Notes: a model not told the origin generated them from the letters alone. DNA of 64,000 nt from Candidatus Puniceispirillum sp. (GCA_028382965.1 JAOEUK010000002.1:62001-126000); one strand, 5' to 3'; positions 45,670-57,325 are shown, numbered from the stretch's first letter. Made by a program: numbers and translations.

Positions 45670-46878
45670 ATGGGGCAGAAAATCAAGTCTGGCCAGTATT
45701 TTGCTGCGCTCCGTGCTAATTGGGACAACCCGACAGCAGCCCTCGTCCTTGAGGACGGATCAGTCTTCACGGGTTTTGGATTCGGCGCTATAACCTCTAA
45801 TGTTGGCGAGGTTTGTTTCAACACATCGATGACCGGTTATCAGGAAATATTAACCGACCCATCATATGCTGGACAGATCATCAACTTTACTTTCCCACAC
45901 ATCGGTAACGTTGGCGTCAATGATCAAGACTTCGAAACTACTACACCCAGAGCTCTTGGGTTGATTGTACGCCAACCGATCACCAGTCCGGCAAACTGGC
46001 GCGCGACAGATCATTTTGATAACTGGCTGCAAGACCAAAATTTGCCAGGAATTAGTGGTGTTGACACCCGCGCATTAACCCGTCGCATCCGGGACCTTGG
46101 TGCGCCGCGCGGCGCACTATGTCATGCAGCTGATGGAAATATAAATATCGATTCACTGAAAGCACAAGCACAAGCCTGGGGGGGTCTAAAAAATATGGAC
46201 CTTGCGACAGAGGTCACATCTGATAGCGCCTATGCCTGGAATCAAGGTAGCTGGCAGTTAGACAAGTCTGCTCATCGGGAAACACCTGCGAAACATAAAG
46301 TTGTGGCAATGGATTTTGGTTGCAAACACAATATTTTGCGATGTCTTGAAGATAATGGATGTGCAGTTTATGTGGTGCCTGCCGAAACCACTGCAGAAGA
46401 AATTCTAGCATTGCAACCTGATGGTGTATTTTTGTCAAATGGCCCAGGTGATCCGGCAGCAACCGCCACTTACGCTGGTCCACAGATAGCCAAGTTGATC
46501 GAAAAGAATATGCCAGTTTTTGGTATTTGCATTGGTCATCAGCTCATGGCATTGGCACTCGGTGCCAAAACACACAAAATGGATCGTGGTCATCGCGGTG
46601 CCAATCATCCAGTGAAAGACCTTGCAACAGGCAAGATCGAAATCACAAGTCAAAACCATGGCTTTGCGGTGGATCCGGACAGTCTTCCTGCAGAACTAGC
46701 AGTGTCGCATATTTCGCTTTTTGATCAATCAGTTGAAGGGCTGCGTCATACCAGCAAACCTGCTTTTTGCGTTCAATATCACCCCGAATCATCACCAGGA
46801 CCACATGATTCACGCTATCTCTTTAAACGCTTTACCAACCTGATGAAAAAACAAGAGTTTAAAGATGCCGCGCCGTAA
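45670..46878 (+). CDS. carA: Carbamoyl phosphate synthase small subunit
   Basis: Glutaminase subunit that feeds ammonia to CarB for arginine and pyrimidine synthesis. The N-terminal domain ([17 protein letters not shown]) and the class I amidotransferase domain are both clear, with the nucleophile Cys287 in FGICIGHQ and the catalytic His/Glu in [16 protein letters not shown] precedes the ATG by 5-7 bp. It overlaps carB by 14 nt, so the pair is translationally coupled. The length (402 residues) is normal. Confidence 0.98.
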   Translation: MGQKIKSGQYFAALRANWDNPTAALVLEDGSVFTGFGFGAITSNVGEVCFNTSMTGYQEILTDPSYAGQIINFTFPHIGNVGVNDQDFETTTPRALGLIVRQPITSPANWRATDHFDNWLQDQNLPGISGVDTRALTRRIRDLGAPRGALCHAADGNINIDSLKAQAQAWGGLKNMDLATEVTSDSAYAWNQGSWQLDKSAHRETPAKHKVVAMDFGCKHNILRCLEDNGCAVYVVPAETTAEEILALQPDGVFLSNGPGDPAATATYAGPQIAKLIEKNMPVFGICIGHQLMALALGAKTHKMDRGHRGANHPVKDLATGKIEITSQNHGFAVDPDSLPAELAVSHISLFDQSVEGLRHTSKPAFCVQYHPESSPGPHDSRYLFKRFTNLMKKQEFKDAAP

Positions 46879-49800
46879 CGATATCAAATCTATCCTCATC
46901 ATCGGCGCTGGCCCCATTATCATTGGGCAGGCTTGTGAATTTGACTATTCTGGTGCTCAGGCCTGTAAAGCTCTGATGGCTGATGGGTATCGCATCATTT
47001 TGGTGAATTCTAACCCAGCAACGATCATGACTGATCCAGACATGGCCGATGCCACCTACATTGAACCCATTACTCCAGCCACCGTTGCCAAAATAATTGA
47101 GGCAGAGCGCCCTGATGCACTTTTACCAACCATGGGCGGACAAACAGCGCTGAATACTGCACTTTCACTTTATAGTAACGGAACACTAGAAAAATATGGC
47201 GTTGAGATGATAGGGGCTCGAACCGGTTCTATCAAAATGGCTGAAGACCGTGAACTATTCCGTCAGGCGATGGGACGAATTGGACTTGAATGCGCCCGGG
47301 CCAGCACTGTCAATAATTTTAAGGATGCGCTTGCCGCGCTTGATAAGGTGGGGCTGCCAGCTATTATTCGCCCATCATTCACCCTTGGCGGTGAAGGTGG
47401 CGGTATAGCCTACAATCGTAACGAATTTGAGACCATTGTTGGGAATGGACTTCGCCTTTCACCGGTATCTGAAGTCTTGATCGAAGAATCACTTCTTGGC
47501 TGGAAAGAATTTGAAATGGAGGTTGTGCGCGATACAACCGATAATTGTATTATCATTTGTTCAATCGAAAACATTGATCCAATGGGTGTGCACACCGGCG
47601 ACTCAATGACCGTTGCGCCTGCTCTCACCCTAACCGATAAGGAATATCAGGTACTGCGTGACGCCTCATTAGCGGTGCTCCGTGAAATTGGTGTTGATAC
47701 TGGTGGGTCAAACGTGCAATTCGCAGTTTGTCCAAAAACTGGTCGCGTGATTGTGATTGAGATGAACCCGAGGGTAAGCCGGTCATCTGCGCTTGCATCA
47801 AAGGCAACCGGTTTTCCAATTGCAAAGGTCGCAGCTAAACTGGCTGTTGGCTATCGGCTTGACGAATTGGTCAATGACATTACGGGAGTGACGCCTGCTA
47901 GCTTTGAACCAACCATAGATTATGTGGTAACCAAAATTCCCCGCTTTACCTTTGAAAAATTTTCCGGTGCCGAGCAAACATTATCAACATCCATGAAATC
48001 AGTTGGTGAAGCAATGGCAGTTGGCCGGTCATTCGAAGAAAGCTTGCAAAAGGCGCTTCGTTCGATGGAAATTGGCCTTACTGGCTTGAACCCAGTGGAT
48101 ATGCCGGCCCCTGACAGCGCGCTTGGTGAAGATCCTCTTCGCGGCTGGCTTGGCGAACTGGTGCCAAACCGGATTTTACGTATTGCAATGGCACTGCGAA
48201 GCGGCATGTCAATTGGCGAAGTCCATAGTGCTACCAGATGGGACAGCTGGTTCCTCGCAAGAATTGCTGCGATCATTGACGCCGAGAATGCAGTCATTAA
48301 CAATGGGCTTCCCGATGATTCATTTGCACTGCGTCACCTTAAATCACTTGGCTTTGCCGACAGCCGCCTCGCAGAGCTTGCCAATCTTGACGATGCTGAG
48401 GTGCGTACAAAGCGCATCGCTGCAGGTGTAACTCCTGTTTACAAACGCATTGACACTTGCGCTGCCGAGTTTTCCTCAGATACAGCCTATATGTACTCAA
48501 CCTACGAAATCAGCAATCAGGCTGAATGCGAATCTGACCCAAGCGACAGGAAAAAAATTGTGATTCTTGGTGGTGGGCCGAATCGGATTGGTCAGGGAAT
48601 CGAATTTGACTATTGTTGCGTTCATGCTTGCTATGCTCTGTCAGAGGCTGGATATGAAACGATTATGATCAATTGTAATCCAGAGACCGTTTCAACCGAC
48701 TACGATACGTCTGACAGATTGTATTTTGAGCCACTTACCGCTGAGGATGTAATTTCTGTAATCAAACGTGAGTCAGAAAATGGTGATTTGTGCGGAGTCA
48801 TTGTTCAACTTGGCGGACAAACACCGCTGAAAATTGCAGCTGCACTCGAAGCCGATGGTATCCCTATTCTTGGCACAAGCCCAGACGCCATCGACCTGGC
48901 GGAAGACCGTGAACGGTTTCAAAAACTGGTGCAAGAACTAGATTTACTACAACCAGAAAATGGCATTGCACATTCGTTAAATGAAGCTCGAAAAATTGTT
49001 GATCGTATCGGCTTGCCTGTTGTAATTCGGCCTTCATATGTTCTTGGTGGACGAGCGATGGAAGTTGTGCATCAAATTGCTGATCTTGAGCGTTATATGC
49101 GAGACGCTGTTGCTGTATCAGGAAATAATCCAGTATTAATTGACCGCTTTCTAAATAATGCTGTCGAGGTTGACGTCGACGCATTATGTGACGGCAAAGA
49201 CGTTTATATTGGTGGCATTATGGAACATATTGAGGAAGCGGGCATCCACTCTGGCGATTCCGCATGCTCCCTTCCACCGCAAAATCTTTCGGATGAGACC
49301 CTTGCCCAAATCCGTTACCAAACGTCAAAACTGGCATATGCACTAAATGTGATTGGTCTAATGAACATCCAATTTGCAATCAGAGAAGAAAAAATTTATC
49401 TGCTTGAAGTCAACCCACGAGGTAGTCGAACAGTCCCGTTTGTTGCCAAAACTACGGGCGTTCCTCTTGCTAAAATCGCGTCACGCATTATGGCTGGGGA
49501 ACCATTGAAGAAATTTAATTTAAGAGACCTCAACTTGCAGCATGTAGCAGTGAAAGAGGCTGTCTTCCCATTTGCCCGCTTTCCTGGCGTCGATGTTTTC
49601 CTCGGCCCAGAAATGAAATCAACCGGCGAAGTTATGGGCATTGATCGAAATTTTGGAACCGCTTTCGCGAAAAGTCAGCAAGGAGCTGGCGTTGATTTAC
49701 CATTGTCAGGTACAGTTTTTATCTCAGTCAAAGATGAGGACAAGACAGACTTCGTTGAAATTTGTCGTAGCCTAGTTAAGGATGGTTTCAATATTCTTGC

Positions 49801-50113
49801 CACCAGTGGTACAGCCGAAGCTCTTCATGCGGCTGGCGTACCAGCAAACCGAATTAATAAAGTGATGGAAGGCCGACCACATGCAGTTGATGCAATGTTA
49901 TCAGGTGAAATCCAGCTAGTCTTCAACACTGCTAAAGGAGCCGGGGCAATAAAGGATTCGTTTTCCCTTCGTCACAATGCGTTAACCAATAAAATCCCCT
50001 ATTATACAACATCTTCCGGAAGCCGTGCAGCAGCAGAGGCGATTCACGCCTTGCGCCAAGGACAACTTGGAGTTCGTACCTTGCAGGATTATCTTGCAGA
50101 CATTCAGCGTTAG
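46865..50113 (+). CDS. carB: Carbamoyl phosphate synthase large subunit
   Basis: Makes carbamoyl phosphate from bicarbonate, ammonia and two ATP. Two ATP-grasp halves are seen: the first begins [25 protein letters not shown] and has [14 protein letters not shown]; the second begins [24 protein letters not shown]. The C-terminal MGS-like allosteric domain ([24 protein letters not shown]) is complete. 1082 residues is full length. It starts inside the end of carA and is followed by greA after 68 bp. Confidence 0.98.
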   Translation: MPRRNDIKSILIIGAGPIIIGQACEFDYSGAQACKALMADGYRIILVNSNPATIMTDPDMADATYIEPITPATVAKIIEAERPDALLPTMGGQTALNTALSLYSNGTLEKYGVEMIGARTGSIKMAEDRELFRQAMGRIGLECARASTVNNFKDALAALDKVGLPAIIRPSFTLGGEGGGIAYNRNEFETIVGNGLRLSPVSEVLIEESLLGWKEFEMEVVRDTTDNCIIICSIENIDPMGVHTGDSMTVAPALTLTDKEYQVLRDASLAVLREIGVDTGGSNVQFAVCPKTGRVIVIEMNPRVSRSSALASKATGFPIAKVAAKLAVGYRLDELVNDITGVTPASFEPTIDYVVTKIPRFTFEKFSGAEQTLSTSMKSVGEAMAVGRSFEESLQKALRSMEIGLTGLNPVDMPAPDSALGEDPLRGWLGELVPNRILRIAMALRSGMSIGEVHSATRWDSWFLARIAAIIDAENAVINNGLPDDSFALRHLKSLGFADSRLAELANLDDAEVRTKRIAAGVTPVYKRIDTCAAEFSSDTAYMYSTYEISNQAECESDPSDRKKIVILGGGPNRIGQGIEFDYCCVHACYALSEAGYETIMINCNPETVSTDYDTSDRLYFEPLTAEDVISVIKRESENGDLCGVIVQLGGQTPLKIAAALEADGIPILGTSPDAIDLAEDRERFQKLVQELDLLQPENGIAHSLNEARKIVDRIGLPVVIRPSYVLGGRAMEVVHQIADLERYMRDAVAVSGNNPVLIDRFLNNAVEVDVDALCDGKDVYIGGIMEHIEEAGIHSGDSACSLPPQNLSDETLAQIRYQTSKLAYALNVIGLMNIQFAIREEKIYLLEVNPRGSRTVPFVAKTTGVPLAKIASRIMAGEPLKKFNLRDLNLQHVAVKEAVFPFARFPGVDVFLGPEMKSTGEVMGIDRNFGTAFAKSQQGAGVDLPLSGTVFISVKDEDKTDFVEICRSLVKDGFNILATSGTAEALHAAGVPANRINKVMEGRPHAVDAMLSGEIQLVFNTAKGAGAIKDSFSLRHNALTNKIPYYTTSSGSRAAAEAIHALRQGQLGVRTLQDYLADIQR

Positions 50114-50181
50114 CAGTTAATCTCTATCAAAGTTTAGCTGAGCGCCGCATTTGGCCCACAAAAAATGAGTAGTAAATAACG

Positions 50182-50670
50182 ATGGAAAAAATCCCTTTTA
50201 CCCCGCAGGGGCTAGATAAAATTAAAAAAGAACTTGCGCATTTAAAAGGCACTGAACGACAGGCCGTAATCAATGCCATTGCAGTTGCGCGTGAACATGG
50301 TGATTTGTCTGAAAATGCAGAGTACCACGCAGCACGTGAAAAACAGTCTTTTATTGAAGGACGCATTTCTGAATTGGAAGATGTGACAAGCCGCGCGGAG
50401 GTTATTGATGCGGTAAAATTAAATGGCGAACGAGTCACTTTTGGAACCAGTGTCGGACTCGTTGATGAAGAGACTGACAAAGAATCAATATATCACATTG
50501 TTGGGCCCTACGAGACAAACATTTCCAAAAAAATGATCTCAACATCATCCCCAATTGCGCGGGCAGTCATAGGTAAAAGCGTTGGTGATTCTGTTGAAGT
50601 GCAAGCTCCAGGTGGGCAGCTTTCCTATGAGATTTTGACTATTAATCTATTTGACATAACAAAAATTTAA
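50182..50670 (+). CDS. greA: Transcription elongation factor GreA
   Basis: Secondary-channel factor that stimulates RNA cleavage in backtracked RNA polymerase. It reads MEKIPFTPQGLDKIKKELAHLKGTERQAVINAIAVAREHGDLSENAEYHAAREKQSFIEGRI, with the two acidic tip residues in the DLSENAEY loop, then the FKBP-like C-terminal domain (SIYHIVGPYE, YEILTI). 162 residues is normal. It follows carB and converges with the Lrp-type gene 21 bp downstream. Confidence 0.98.
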   Translation: MEKIPFTPQGLDKIKKELAHLKGTERQAVINAIAVAREHGDLSENAEYHAAREKQSFIEGRISELEDVTSRAEVIDAVKLNGERVTFGTSVGLVDEETDKESIYHIVGPYETNISKKMISTSSPIARAVIGKSVGDSVEVQAPGGQLSYEILTINLFDITKI

Positions 50671-50691
50671 TTGCCGCATTCTCCTATGCGT

Positions 50692-51183
50692 TCAGTTATC
50701 AAAGTCAGCTAACTCAATTGGAATACCAACAAGCTGCTTTGTGGACCTTATAGAAAGTGCTGTTTTTACGTGGCTTACATTTTTTGCAGATGTCAAACGA
50801 CTGGTTAAAAACTTCTGAAAGTCATCCCAGTCGTGAGCAACTATCTTTAATAGAAAATCTATTTCACCCATTAGCATATGACACTCACGCACTTGCGGCC
50901 ACAACGATACAAGCTTTTCAAAATCTTGTAAATCTGACTCAGCTTGACTTGTTAAACCAACAAAAGCATAAACCTGAACACTAAAGCCTAGTGCGTCAGG
51001 GTTAATATCTGCGTGGTACCCTTTTATAATAGCCGCGTCTTCGAGCGCTCGCACTCGCCTTAAACAAGGCGGCGCAGAAATACCAGCTCTTTTAGAAAGA
51101 TCCACATTTGTGATGCGCCCATCCTCCTGCAAATCATGCAGGATTTGACGATCAATCAAATCCAATTTCATTTTTTGAGCCAT
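50692..51183 (-). CDS. Lrp/AsnC family transcriptional regulator
   Basis: DNA-binding regulator with an N-terminal helix-turn-helix (LDLIDRQILHDLQEDGRITNVDLSKRAGISAPPCLRRVRALE) and a C-terminal RAM domain for amino-acid sensing (VQVYAFVGLTSQAESDLQDFEKLV, CHMLMGEIDFLLKIVAHDWDDF). I start at ATG 51183 (MAQKMKLDL, 163 residues), the usual Lrp length; 37 more codons are open upstream but do not match the family. Effector and targets are unknown; carAB-greA-lrp-type order is common in alphaproteobacteria. Confidence 0.93.
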   Translation of the reverse strand: MAQKMKLDLIDRQILHDLQEDGRITNVDLSKRAGISAPPCLRRVRALEDAAIIKGYHADINPDALGFSVQVYAFVGLTSQAESDLQDFEKLVSLWPQVRECHMLMGEIDFLLKIVAHDWDDFQKFLTSRLTSAKNVSHVKTALSIRSTKQLVGIPIELADFDN

Positions 51184-51339
51184 AGATATGGTGCCAGCTT
51201 CAGTCACAATAACTTTCCTATTACCACTAATATACGCGTCAAACATCGTTCGACAAGCAATATTGCGTAATATTATTGCCTGATGATACATCACAAGTTA
51301 CTTATAGTTACCAAAGTTGCCAAAAATAGAGGGGTTGTT

Positions 51340-52407
51340 TTGCCAAAAATTTCACATGACACCACTGTAAAAAAAACACTCATCACGGAGAGTTTAGCAT
51401 CTTCAATTTGGGTAATGAGCGATGGCACACCCGGCATGAGATTACAAGCAATTGCTCTGGGTCAAGCCTTGCAAGCCAATGAAAATCCTATAGCAAAACT
51501 TGAAGATATTATTTTAACTCCGCCTTGGTTACTCCGGCACATACCAAGACTTGCCAAAGCTCTACCACTCTCATGGTTGCGCGCCATGATAGAACCAGTT
51601 CTCCAAAAAAGGCTCCATGAGTTTTTAACTTTTACTATTGTTGTAACATGTGGTCGTCGTATGGCAGGATTATCAATCGCCATGCAACGGCTTGGGAGAG
51701 AAGATGCGAACAAAAAAAACTGGGTTAAACGCGTCCGAACAATCCACATTCAAGATCCACGTTTATCACCGAGCCATTTTGACGTTTTGATTGTGCCACA
51801 GCATGACCAAATAAGGGGCCCTAATGTTGTCACTAGCATGGCTTCACTAAACCGACTAAACAATGCTAACATCACAGATGCTGCTAGAAAACTAGAATCA
51901 AAATGGAGCAAACTGCCAGCGCCTCGAGTAGCAGTGCTTTTAGGTGGAAATAATCGGCGCTATGATATTTCTATTACGATGGTTTGCGAAATGGCAGAAC
52001 GCTTAAAAAAATTCGCATCCACAACCGGAACAAGTTTAGCTCTTATTCCATCACAAAGAACACCGGGTGAACTATTAAATCATCTCACACAAGCATTGGA
52101 ACAGATACCGCATGCAGTAGCAAATCCAAAAGACAAAAATCCTTACCCTGGGATATTGGGGATTGTGGAAGCTATAATTGTAACGTCAGACTCAGTGAAT
52201 TTGACATCCGAAGCAGTAATCACAGGAAAGCCAGTGTTGATTGCCAAATGGCGACAGGAGACTGGCCGCATTGCCGCTTTCCATGACGCAATGATGAGTG
52301 CTGGGCATACCATGACCTTAGACAACAGTGTACCTATAAAAACATTTACTCCTCTTGATGAAATGCCGGCCATTTTACGTCAGGTCATTGGCTTGCTCTA
52401 TCGATGA
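51340..52407 (+). CDS. ELM1/DUF1022-family protein
   Basis: Related to plant mitochondrial fission protein ELM1 and common in alphaproteobacteria; its bacterial role is unknown, though it has a glycosyltransferase-B-like layout. Typical pieces are SSIWVMSDGTPGMRLQAIALGQAL, TVVTCGRRMAGLSIAMQRL, IHIQDPRLSPSHFDVLIVPQHDQIRGPNV, VAVLLGGNNRRY and IVTSDSVNLTSEAVITGKPVLIA. The TTG at 51340 has AGAGGGG 5 bp upstream; an ATG at 51283 is the alternative and would add 19 residues overlapping the lrp control region. It converges with msrP, 11 bp apart. Confidence 0.85.
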   Translation: MPKISHDTTVKKTLITESLASSIWVMSDGTPGMRLQAIALGQALQANENPIAKLEDIILTPPWLLRHIPRLAKALPLSWLRAMIEPVLQKRLHEFLTFTIVVTCGRRMAGLSIAMQRLGREDANKKNWVKRVRTIHIQDPRLSPSHFDVLIVPQHDQIRGPNVVTSMASLNRLNNANITDAARKLESKWSKLPAPRVAVLLGGNNRRYDISITMVCEMAERLKKFASTTGTSLALIPSQRTPGELLNHLTQALEQIPHAVANPKDKNPYPGILGIVEAIIVTSDSVNLTSEAVITGKPVLIAKWRQETGRIAAFHDAMMSAGHTMTLDNSVPIKTFTPLDEMPAILRQVIGLLYR

Positions 52408-52418
52408 CCAATTTTTAC

Positions 52419-53396
52419 CTAATAAAACAACTTACGCTTGTTTTCTAAGAACATTCCCTTATAGATGTCAGCAACCTGATCTGCATATCCATTAAACATC
52501 TGTGTTGGAACGATTTTATTGCTGCCTATTAGACGCTCTGTTTTCTGCGACCAGCGCGGATGTGGAACATCAGGATTCACATTTGCCCAAAAACCATACT
52601 CGCGATTATTCAACTGCTCCCAAAATGAAACTGGTTGATTGTCGGTAAAAGTAAAACGACTGATTGATTTCACTGACTTAAAACCATATTTCCATGGCGC
52701 TACCAGTCTTATTGGTGCTCCATTTTGTTCTGGCATCTGCTTGCCATAAATACCAGTCGCAAGAAAGGTCAATTCATTCGTAGCTTCTGCAAGGGTTAGC
52801 CCCTCAACATACGGCCACGGGTACCAGTTTTGCTTTTGGCCCGGTGCCACCTCCGGATCGAAGAAGGTTTCCATCCGCAAATACTTGGCATCAGCATTTG
52901 GCTTTGCAAACTTAACTAAGCTTGCCAATGGCACCCCAGTCCAAGGCAACGCCATAGCCCATGATTCGACACACCTATGCCTGTATAAACGTTCTTCTAA
53001 TCCTCCAATTTTAGTAATCAAATCAACTGCATCAAGCTGCATTTCAGTTTCAACAAGCCCGTCAATCGTAATCATCCATGGATCAGTCGCTAATTTTTGA
53101 GCCCGCCGCCAAATATTTTTTGATGACCCAAATTCATAAAAGTTTGTGTAAGTTGTTGCTACTTCTTTGGGGGTTAACTCACGATCAAGTTGGTAAACGC
53201 CATTACGGGGTGCTGGATAGCCGCTAATAGCGGCATTGGCATCACCGCTAAACAAGCCAAAACCGCTCGCAGTGCTAGCAAGCCCCAGTCCAAAAAAGCC
53301 TACTTTCTGCAGCCATTCACGGCGGTTGATATAGATATGTTCAGGTGTTACTTCAGACTCAGAAATAGCCCAACTTGGACATGACTTGACAAACAC
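52419..53396 (-). CDS. msrP: Protein-methionine-sulfoxide reductase catalytic subunit MsrP
   Basis: Periplasmic molybdoenzyme that repairs oxidised methionine. A Tat signal is clear: NRREWLQKVGFFGLGL near residues 23-39. The Mo-coordinating Cys lies in YRHRCVESWAMALPWTGVPL. It has DPWMITIDGLVE and SVKSISRFTF in the expected order and ends KLFY. The start is GTG at 53396 with AAGGAGA 6 bp upstream. 325 residues is normal. The haem partner MsrQ, usually next to it, is not in the window. Molybdopterin is supplied by a pathway whose moaD lies at 60210. Confidence 0.95.
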   Translation of the reverse strand: MFVKSCPSWAISESEVTPEHIYINRREWLQKVGFFGLGLASTASGFGLFSGDANAAISGYPAPRNGVYQLDRELTPKEVATTYTNFYEFGSSKNIWRRAQKLATDPWMITIDGLVETEMQLDAVDLITKIGGLEERLYRHRCVESWAMALPWTGVPLASLVKFAKPNADAKYLRMETFFDPEVAPGQKQNWYPWPYVEGLTLAEATNELTFLATGIYGKQMPEQNGAPIRLVAPWKYGFKSVKSISRFTFTDNQPVSFWEQLNNREYGFWANVNPDVPHPRWSQKTERLIGSNKIVPTQMFNGYADQVADIYKGMFLENKRKLFY

Positions 53397-53505
53397 AGTT
53401 AATCTCCTTGTAAAACGACTTTCGTTCTTACTCTTTTATTCGCCAATCAATACGGCAAAGATGCGACATCAAAAAAGTATCCTATCTGCCCAAAACCCAA
53501 TGAGT

Positions 53506-54708
53506 TCAAGTCAAGGCTTCCGTAACCTTCGCAATGCGGGCCATTGCATCTTCAAGCACATCATCCGCGGCGGCATAAGAAATACGAAAATATGGAGACA
53601 ATCCAAAAGCTATACCTGGCACCACCGCCACTTCACCTGCCTCGAGAAGATACTTAACAAAATCACTATCGGACCCAATCACCGCTCCATCAGGTCTTTT
53701 TTTGCCAATTAGCTTATTGATCGACGGATAAACATAAAACGCACCATCAGGAAGTAAGCAGTCTATGCCATCAATTTTATTCAATGCTTTGCAAACGAGT
53801 TGCCGACGGCGTGCAAACACCTCGCGATTAATAGCAATAAAGTCCGTTGGTCCATCCAATGCAGCAATAGATGCGTATTGCGCAATAGTATTTGGGCTTG
53901 AAGTTGATTGTGATTGAACCCTAGACATTGCCTCAATCAGAGCTACTGGACCACTTCCATAACCAATCCGCCAGCCAGTCATACAATAAGATTTGGACAA
54001 CCCATTCACAGTTAAAATACGATTCTGTAAATCTGGTGCAACACTTGCCATCGTAGAAAAGCAAAAACCATCATAGATTAAATGTTCATAGATATCATCG
54101 CTAATCACATGTAGCTGAGGATGGCAGCGTATTACTGCCGCCAATTTCAGAAGATCGTCAGCGCTATAGCCAACACCGCCAGGATTTGATGGACTGTTGA
54201 GTATCAACCATTTGCTGTTTGGGGTGATGGCAGATTCCAGATCTTCGGCGCTGATCTTCATCGGGTTTGCACCTCGACCCTGAATGAAAATAGGCCTCGC
54301 TTCACATAATTCAACAATACCAGCAAAACTAACCCAATACGGTATAGGAATAATTACTTCATCACTAGGATTAAGACTTGCCATCAGCGCATTAAACAAC
54401 ACCTGCTTACCACCAGTTCCAACACTAATCATTTCAGATGTACACATAATGTTGTTTTCCCGCTTAAATTTGCGGCAGATAGCCTCTTTCAATTCTGGAA
54501 TGCCATCAACTTGTGTATATTTTGTTTTACCATCTTGCATTGCCGCAATAGCCGCATTTTTTATATGTTGAGGTGTATCAAAATCAGGCTCACCGGCAGC
54601 AAGACCGATAACAGATCGGCCCATCACCTTCATGTTAAGCGCCAGGTCATTGATCGCTACAGTTGGTGATGGCGCAAGACAATTTAGCCTGTTCGAAATG
54701 AGGCCCAT
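53506..54708 (-). CDS. Aspartate-aminotransferase-family enzyme (class I, Igamma)
   Basis: PLP-dependent transaminase, most like alphaproteobacterial aspartate aminotransferases that may also use aromatic amino acids. It shows VIGLAAGEPDFDTPQHI, LILNSPSNPGGVGY, SDDIYEHLIYDG and the Schiff-base Lys in NGLSKSYCMTGWRIGYG. The C-terminal Arg that binds the substrate carboxylate is in YFRISYA. 400 residues is full length. It lies upstream of msrP on the same strand, 109 bp away, with no sign of an operon. Substrate preference is not fixed by sequence. Confidence 0.92.
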   Translation of the reverse strand: MGLISNRLNCLAPSPTVAINDLALNMKVMGRSVIGLAAGEPDFDTPQHIKNAAIAAMQDGKTKYTQVDGIPELKEAICRKFKRENNIMCTSEMISVGTGGKQVLFNALMASLNPSDEVIIPIPYWVSFAGIVELCEARPIFIQGRGANPMKISAEDLESAITPNSKWLILNSPSNPGGVGYSADDLLKLAAVIRCHPQLHVISDDIYEHLIYDGFCFSTMASVAPDLQNRILTVNGLSKSYCMTGWRIGYGSGPVALIEAMSRVQSQSTSSPNTIAQYASIAALDGPTDFIAINREVFARRRQLVCKALNKIDGIDCLLPDGAFYVYPSINKLIGKKRPDGAVIGSDSDFVKYLLEAGEVAVVPGIAFGLSPYFRISYAAADDVLEDAMARIAKVTEALT

Positions 54709-54821
54709 TAGTTTAGTTTCCTTTTTCTCTCAGAAATTTATGCGGTGCTTTAACACCAAGGACAAGTGCTTTTCGTCATATCCCCTTCCTTCTTGGCTTT
54801 AAGATACCTATCTTATGAAAT

Positions 54822-56951
54822 ATGGACGAGGACAACACCAAAAATCTTTTTATTACGCGATCAAGCGGCCTTGCAAATTTTGATCTAGTGTCAGAATTCA
54901 AACCATCTGGAGATCAACCAACTGCTATTGCTGAGCTTATTGCAGGCATTCAAGATGGTGAACGTAATCAAGTCTTACTTGGTGTAACAGGTTCGGGTAA
55001 GACATTTACAGCTGCACACGTTATTAAGGCAACCAAAAGACCTACCCTTATTCTCGCTCCAAACAAAACTTTAGCAGCCCAGCTTTATGGCGAGATGAAA
55101 TCTTTATTTCCTAAAAATGCCGTTGAATATTTCGTATCCTATTATGATTATTATCAGCCAGAAGCCTATGTAGCGCGTTCCGATACATATATCGAAAAAG
55201 AATCATCAATCAACGAACAGATCGATCGGATGCGTCATTCGGCAACACGCGCACTTCTTGAACGTGACGATGTTATTATTGTTGCATCAGTATCGTGCAT
55301 ATACGGCATTGGTTCAGTTGAGACCTATTCCAATATGACCTTAAAATTAGAAACAGGTCAAAAAGTTGCCCGACAGGATTTACTTCGTCAGCTAACTGAA
55401 CTGCAATACCGACGAAATGATACAAATTTTGTACGCGGCACCTTTCGCGTTCGCGGTGACTCAATTGAAGTATTTCCTGCGCACCTAGAGGACAGTGCTT
55501 GGCGGGTTTCACTTTTTGGTGATGAGATTGAGGTAATAGTTGCATTTGATCCACTTACCGGGTCAAAACAAAGCCAACTAGGCAGAATCACAGTATTTGC
55601 AAATTCGCATTATGTAACACCACGTCCCACTTTACAAAAAGCCTGCAAGCTTATCAAACAAGAACTCAAAGACCGGATTGCTGAACTAACCGCCAATAAC
55701 CAACTTCTTGAAGCCCAGCGTATTGAGCAGCGCACCCAATTCGACGTAGAAATGATTGAGGCTACTGGCGCTTGCGCTGGTATTGAAAACTATTCACGCT
55801 ATTTATCAGGCCGTGGCCCAGGAGAGCCCCCACCAACTCTTTTTGAATATTTGCCCAAAAATGCGCTTTTAATCATTGATGAAAGCCATGTAACTGTGCC
55901 GCAAATTGGTGCAATGTATAAAGGTGACTTTGCACGTAAATCAACTTTGTCAAACTATGGTTTTCGGCTGCCATCTTGCTTAGATAATCGTCCATTGAAA
56001 TTTGAAGAATGGGAAAGTTTTCGTCCACAAACTATTTTTGTTTCCGCCACTCCAAGCCCTTGGGAGCTCGAACAAACCAACGGCGTATTCAGTGAACAGG
56101 TGGTTCGGCCCACCGGGTTAATCGATCCTGTTTGCATTGTAAGGCCGACGACTAATCAGGTTGATGACATTATTGCCGAATGTCGCGATGTCGCCGCAAA
56201 TGGTCAACGTGCCTTGATCACCACACTTACCAAGAAAATGGCTGAGGCCTTATCAGAGTATATGTTTGAGGCTGGTTTACGAGTGCGCTATCTTCACTCC
56301 GACATTGACACCCTTGAAAGAATCGAAATTATGCGTGATCTGCGCCTTGGCGTGTTTGATATACTCATTGGGATTAACCTTCTTCGCGAAGGTCTAGACA
56401 TACCTGAATGCGCGCTTGTTGGCATCTTAGACGCGGACAAAGAAGGATTCCTTCGTTCCAAAACTTCTCTTATTCAAACCATTGGCCGTGCTGCTCGAAA
56501 TATTGATGGCCGTGTTATTCTCTATGGAGATAAAGTGACTAACTCAATGCAATATGCACTTGATGAAACTAACCGACGGCGAGAACGCCAAACCGCATAT
56601 AATAAAGTAAATGGAATTATCCCAGAAACTATCCGTAAGGATATTGCAGATGTGCTAGGTTCTGTCTCCGAACCTGGAGAAAGTTTTACACACAAAACTA
56701 GCGCTAAATCGAATGATTTTATGGGTGGAAATTTCAAAGCACTGATTGCAGATCTAGAAAAAAACATGAAAGCAGCAGCAGCTAATCTAGAATTTGAAGA
56801 AGCAGCCAGGCTACGGGATGAAATTCGTCGGATGGAAGCTGCAGAACTTGGCCTGTTAAAACCCGGGGTTCCTGCCTCACTTGCACAAAAACATGGTTTT
56901 CCCGCTGGAACGCCAGGTGCGCAAGTTAAAAAACGTGGTCGGCGGCATTAA
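54822..56951 (+). CDS. uvrB: Excinuclease ABC subunit B
   Basis: DNA-damage verification subunit of nucleotide excision repair. It has [11 protein letters not shown] (Q-motif like), Walker [13 protein letters not shown], the beta-hairpin [20 protein letters not shown], motif [18 protein letters not shown], and the C-terminal UVR motif [32 protein letters not shown] that binds UvrC. 709 residues is close to the usual 670-720. No strong ribosome binding site precedes the ATG, so the exact start is less sure. It is followed by a 548-bp gap and then uvrC. Confidence 0.97.
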   Translation: MDEDNTKNLFITRSSGLANFDLVSEFKPSGDQPTAIAELIAGIQDGERNQVLLGVTGSGKTFTAAHVIKATKRPTLILAPNKTLAAQLYGEMKSLFPKNAVEYFVSYYDYYQPEAYVARSDTYIEKESSINEQIDRMRHSATRALLERDDVIIVASVSCIYGIGSVETYSNMTLKLETGQKVARQDLLRQLTELQYRRNDTNFVRGTFRVRGDSIEVFPAHLEDSAWRVSLFGDEIEVIVAFDPLTGSKQSQLGRITVFANSHYVTPRPTLQKACKLIKQELKDRIAELTANNQLLEAQRIEQRTQFDVEMIEATGACAGIENYSRYLSGRGPGEPPPTLFEYLPKNALLIIDESHVTVPQIGAMYKGDFARKSTLSNYGFRLPSCLDNRPLKFEEWESFRPQTIFVSATPSPWELEQTNGVFSEQVVRPTGLIDPVCIVRPTTNQVDDIIAECRDVAANGQRALITTLTKKMAEALSEYMFEAGLRVRYLHSDIDTLERIEIMRDLRLGVFDILIGINLLREGLDIPECALVGILDADKEGFLRSKTSLIQTIGRAARNIDGRVILYGDKVTNSMQYALDETNRRRERQTAYNKVNGIIPETIRKDIADVLGSVSEPGESFTHKTSAKSNDFMGGNFKALIADLEKNMKAAAANLEFEEAARLRDEIRRMEAAELGLLKPGVPASLAQKHGFPAGTPGAQVKKRGRRH

Positions 56952-57037
56952 AAGCAACAATATCACGCGACTTATATTGCTAAATAATTTGTATAAATAG
57001 CTTAGATGACTGCTAGCCTAGGCCGAATCGGAAATGG

Positions 57038-57046
57038 TTTTACACA
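57038..57046 (+). promoter_or_regulatory. DnaA-box match
   Basis: TTTTACACA fits the relaxed DnaA consensus TTWTNCACA. It is the leftmost of the boxes in the uvrB-uvrC gap. Confidence 0.45.
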
Positions 57047-57208
57047 AGTGGGGCTCTAATCTTACTTTTTTATAACATTGGATAAAACTTTCCATTGAAA
57101 TAAGAAGTTTTTCTTCTTGAAATATATTAACTATATGTATTATTTACGTTTTTTATTTGTGCCTATTTTTTAGGCAAACCGTATTTTTTTGTAGAAAAAC
57201 AGTAAGCC

Positions 57209-57325
57209 ATGAATAAAAAACAACGTTTCTCCACAGGTTTATCCACAGTAAACGGGGAAAAAACATTTGTAAAAGTAGACTCACTGATTCGCGAGACTCG
57301 CTTTATAATTACCCAACAAAAATAA
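57209..57325 (+). CDS. Possible 38-residue small protein
   Basis: ATG 57209 to TAA 57325 encodes 38 residues (basic, no clear domain or membrane helix). The only upstream purine stretch is weak, and the frame runs through the two adjacent DnaA boxes, so the bases may be constrained for binding rather than coding. I list it because it is the longest plus-strand frame in this gap; I do not recognise it. Confidence 0.15.
   Translation: MNKKQRFSTGLSTVNGEKTFVKVDSLIRETRFIITQQK
57227..57247 (+). promoter_or_regulatory. Pair of adjacent DnaA boxes
   Basis: TTCTCCACA (57227-57235, one mismatch) and TTATCCACA (57239-57247, perfect) are in the same orientation, 12 bp apart start to start. Such close same-direction boxes support cooperative DnaA binding. 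Confidence 0.55.
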
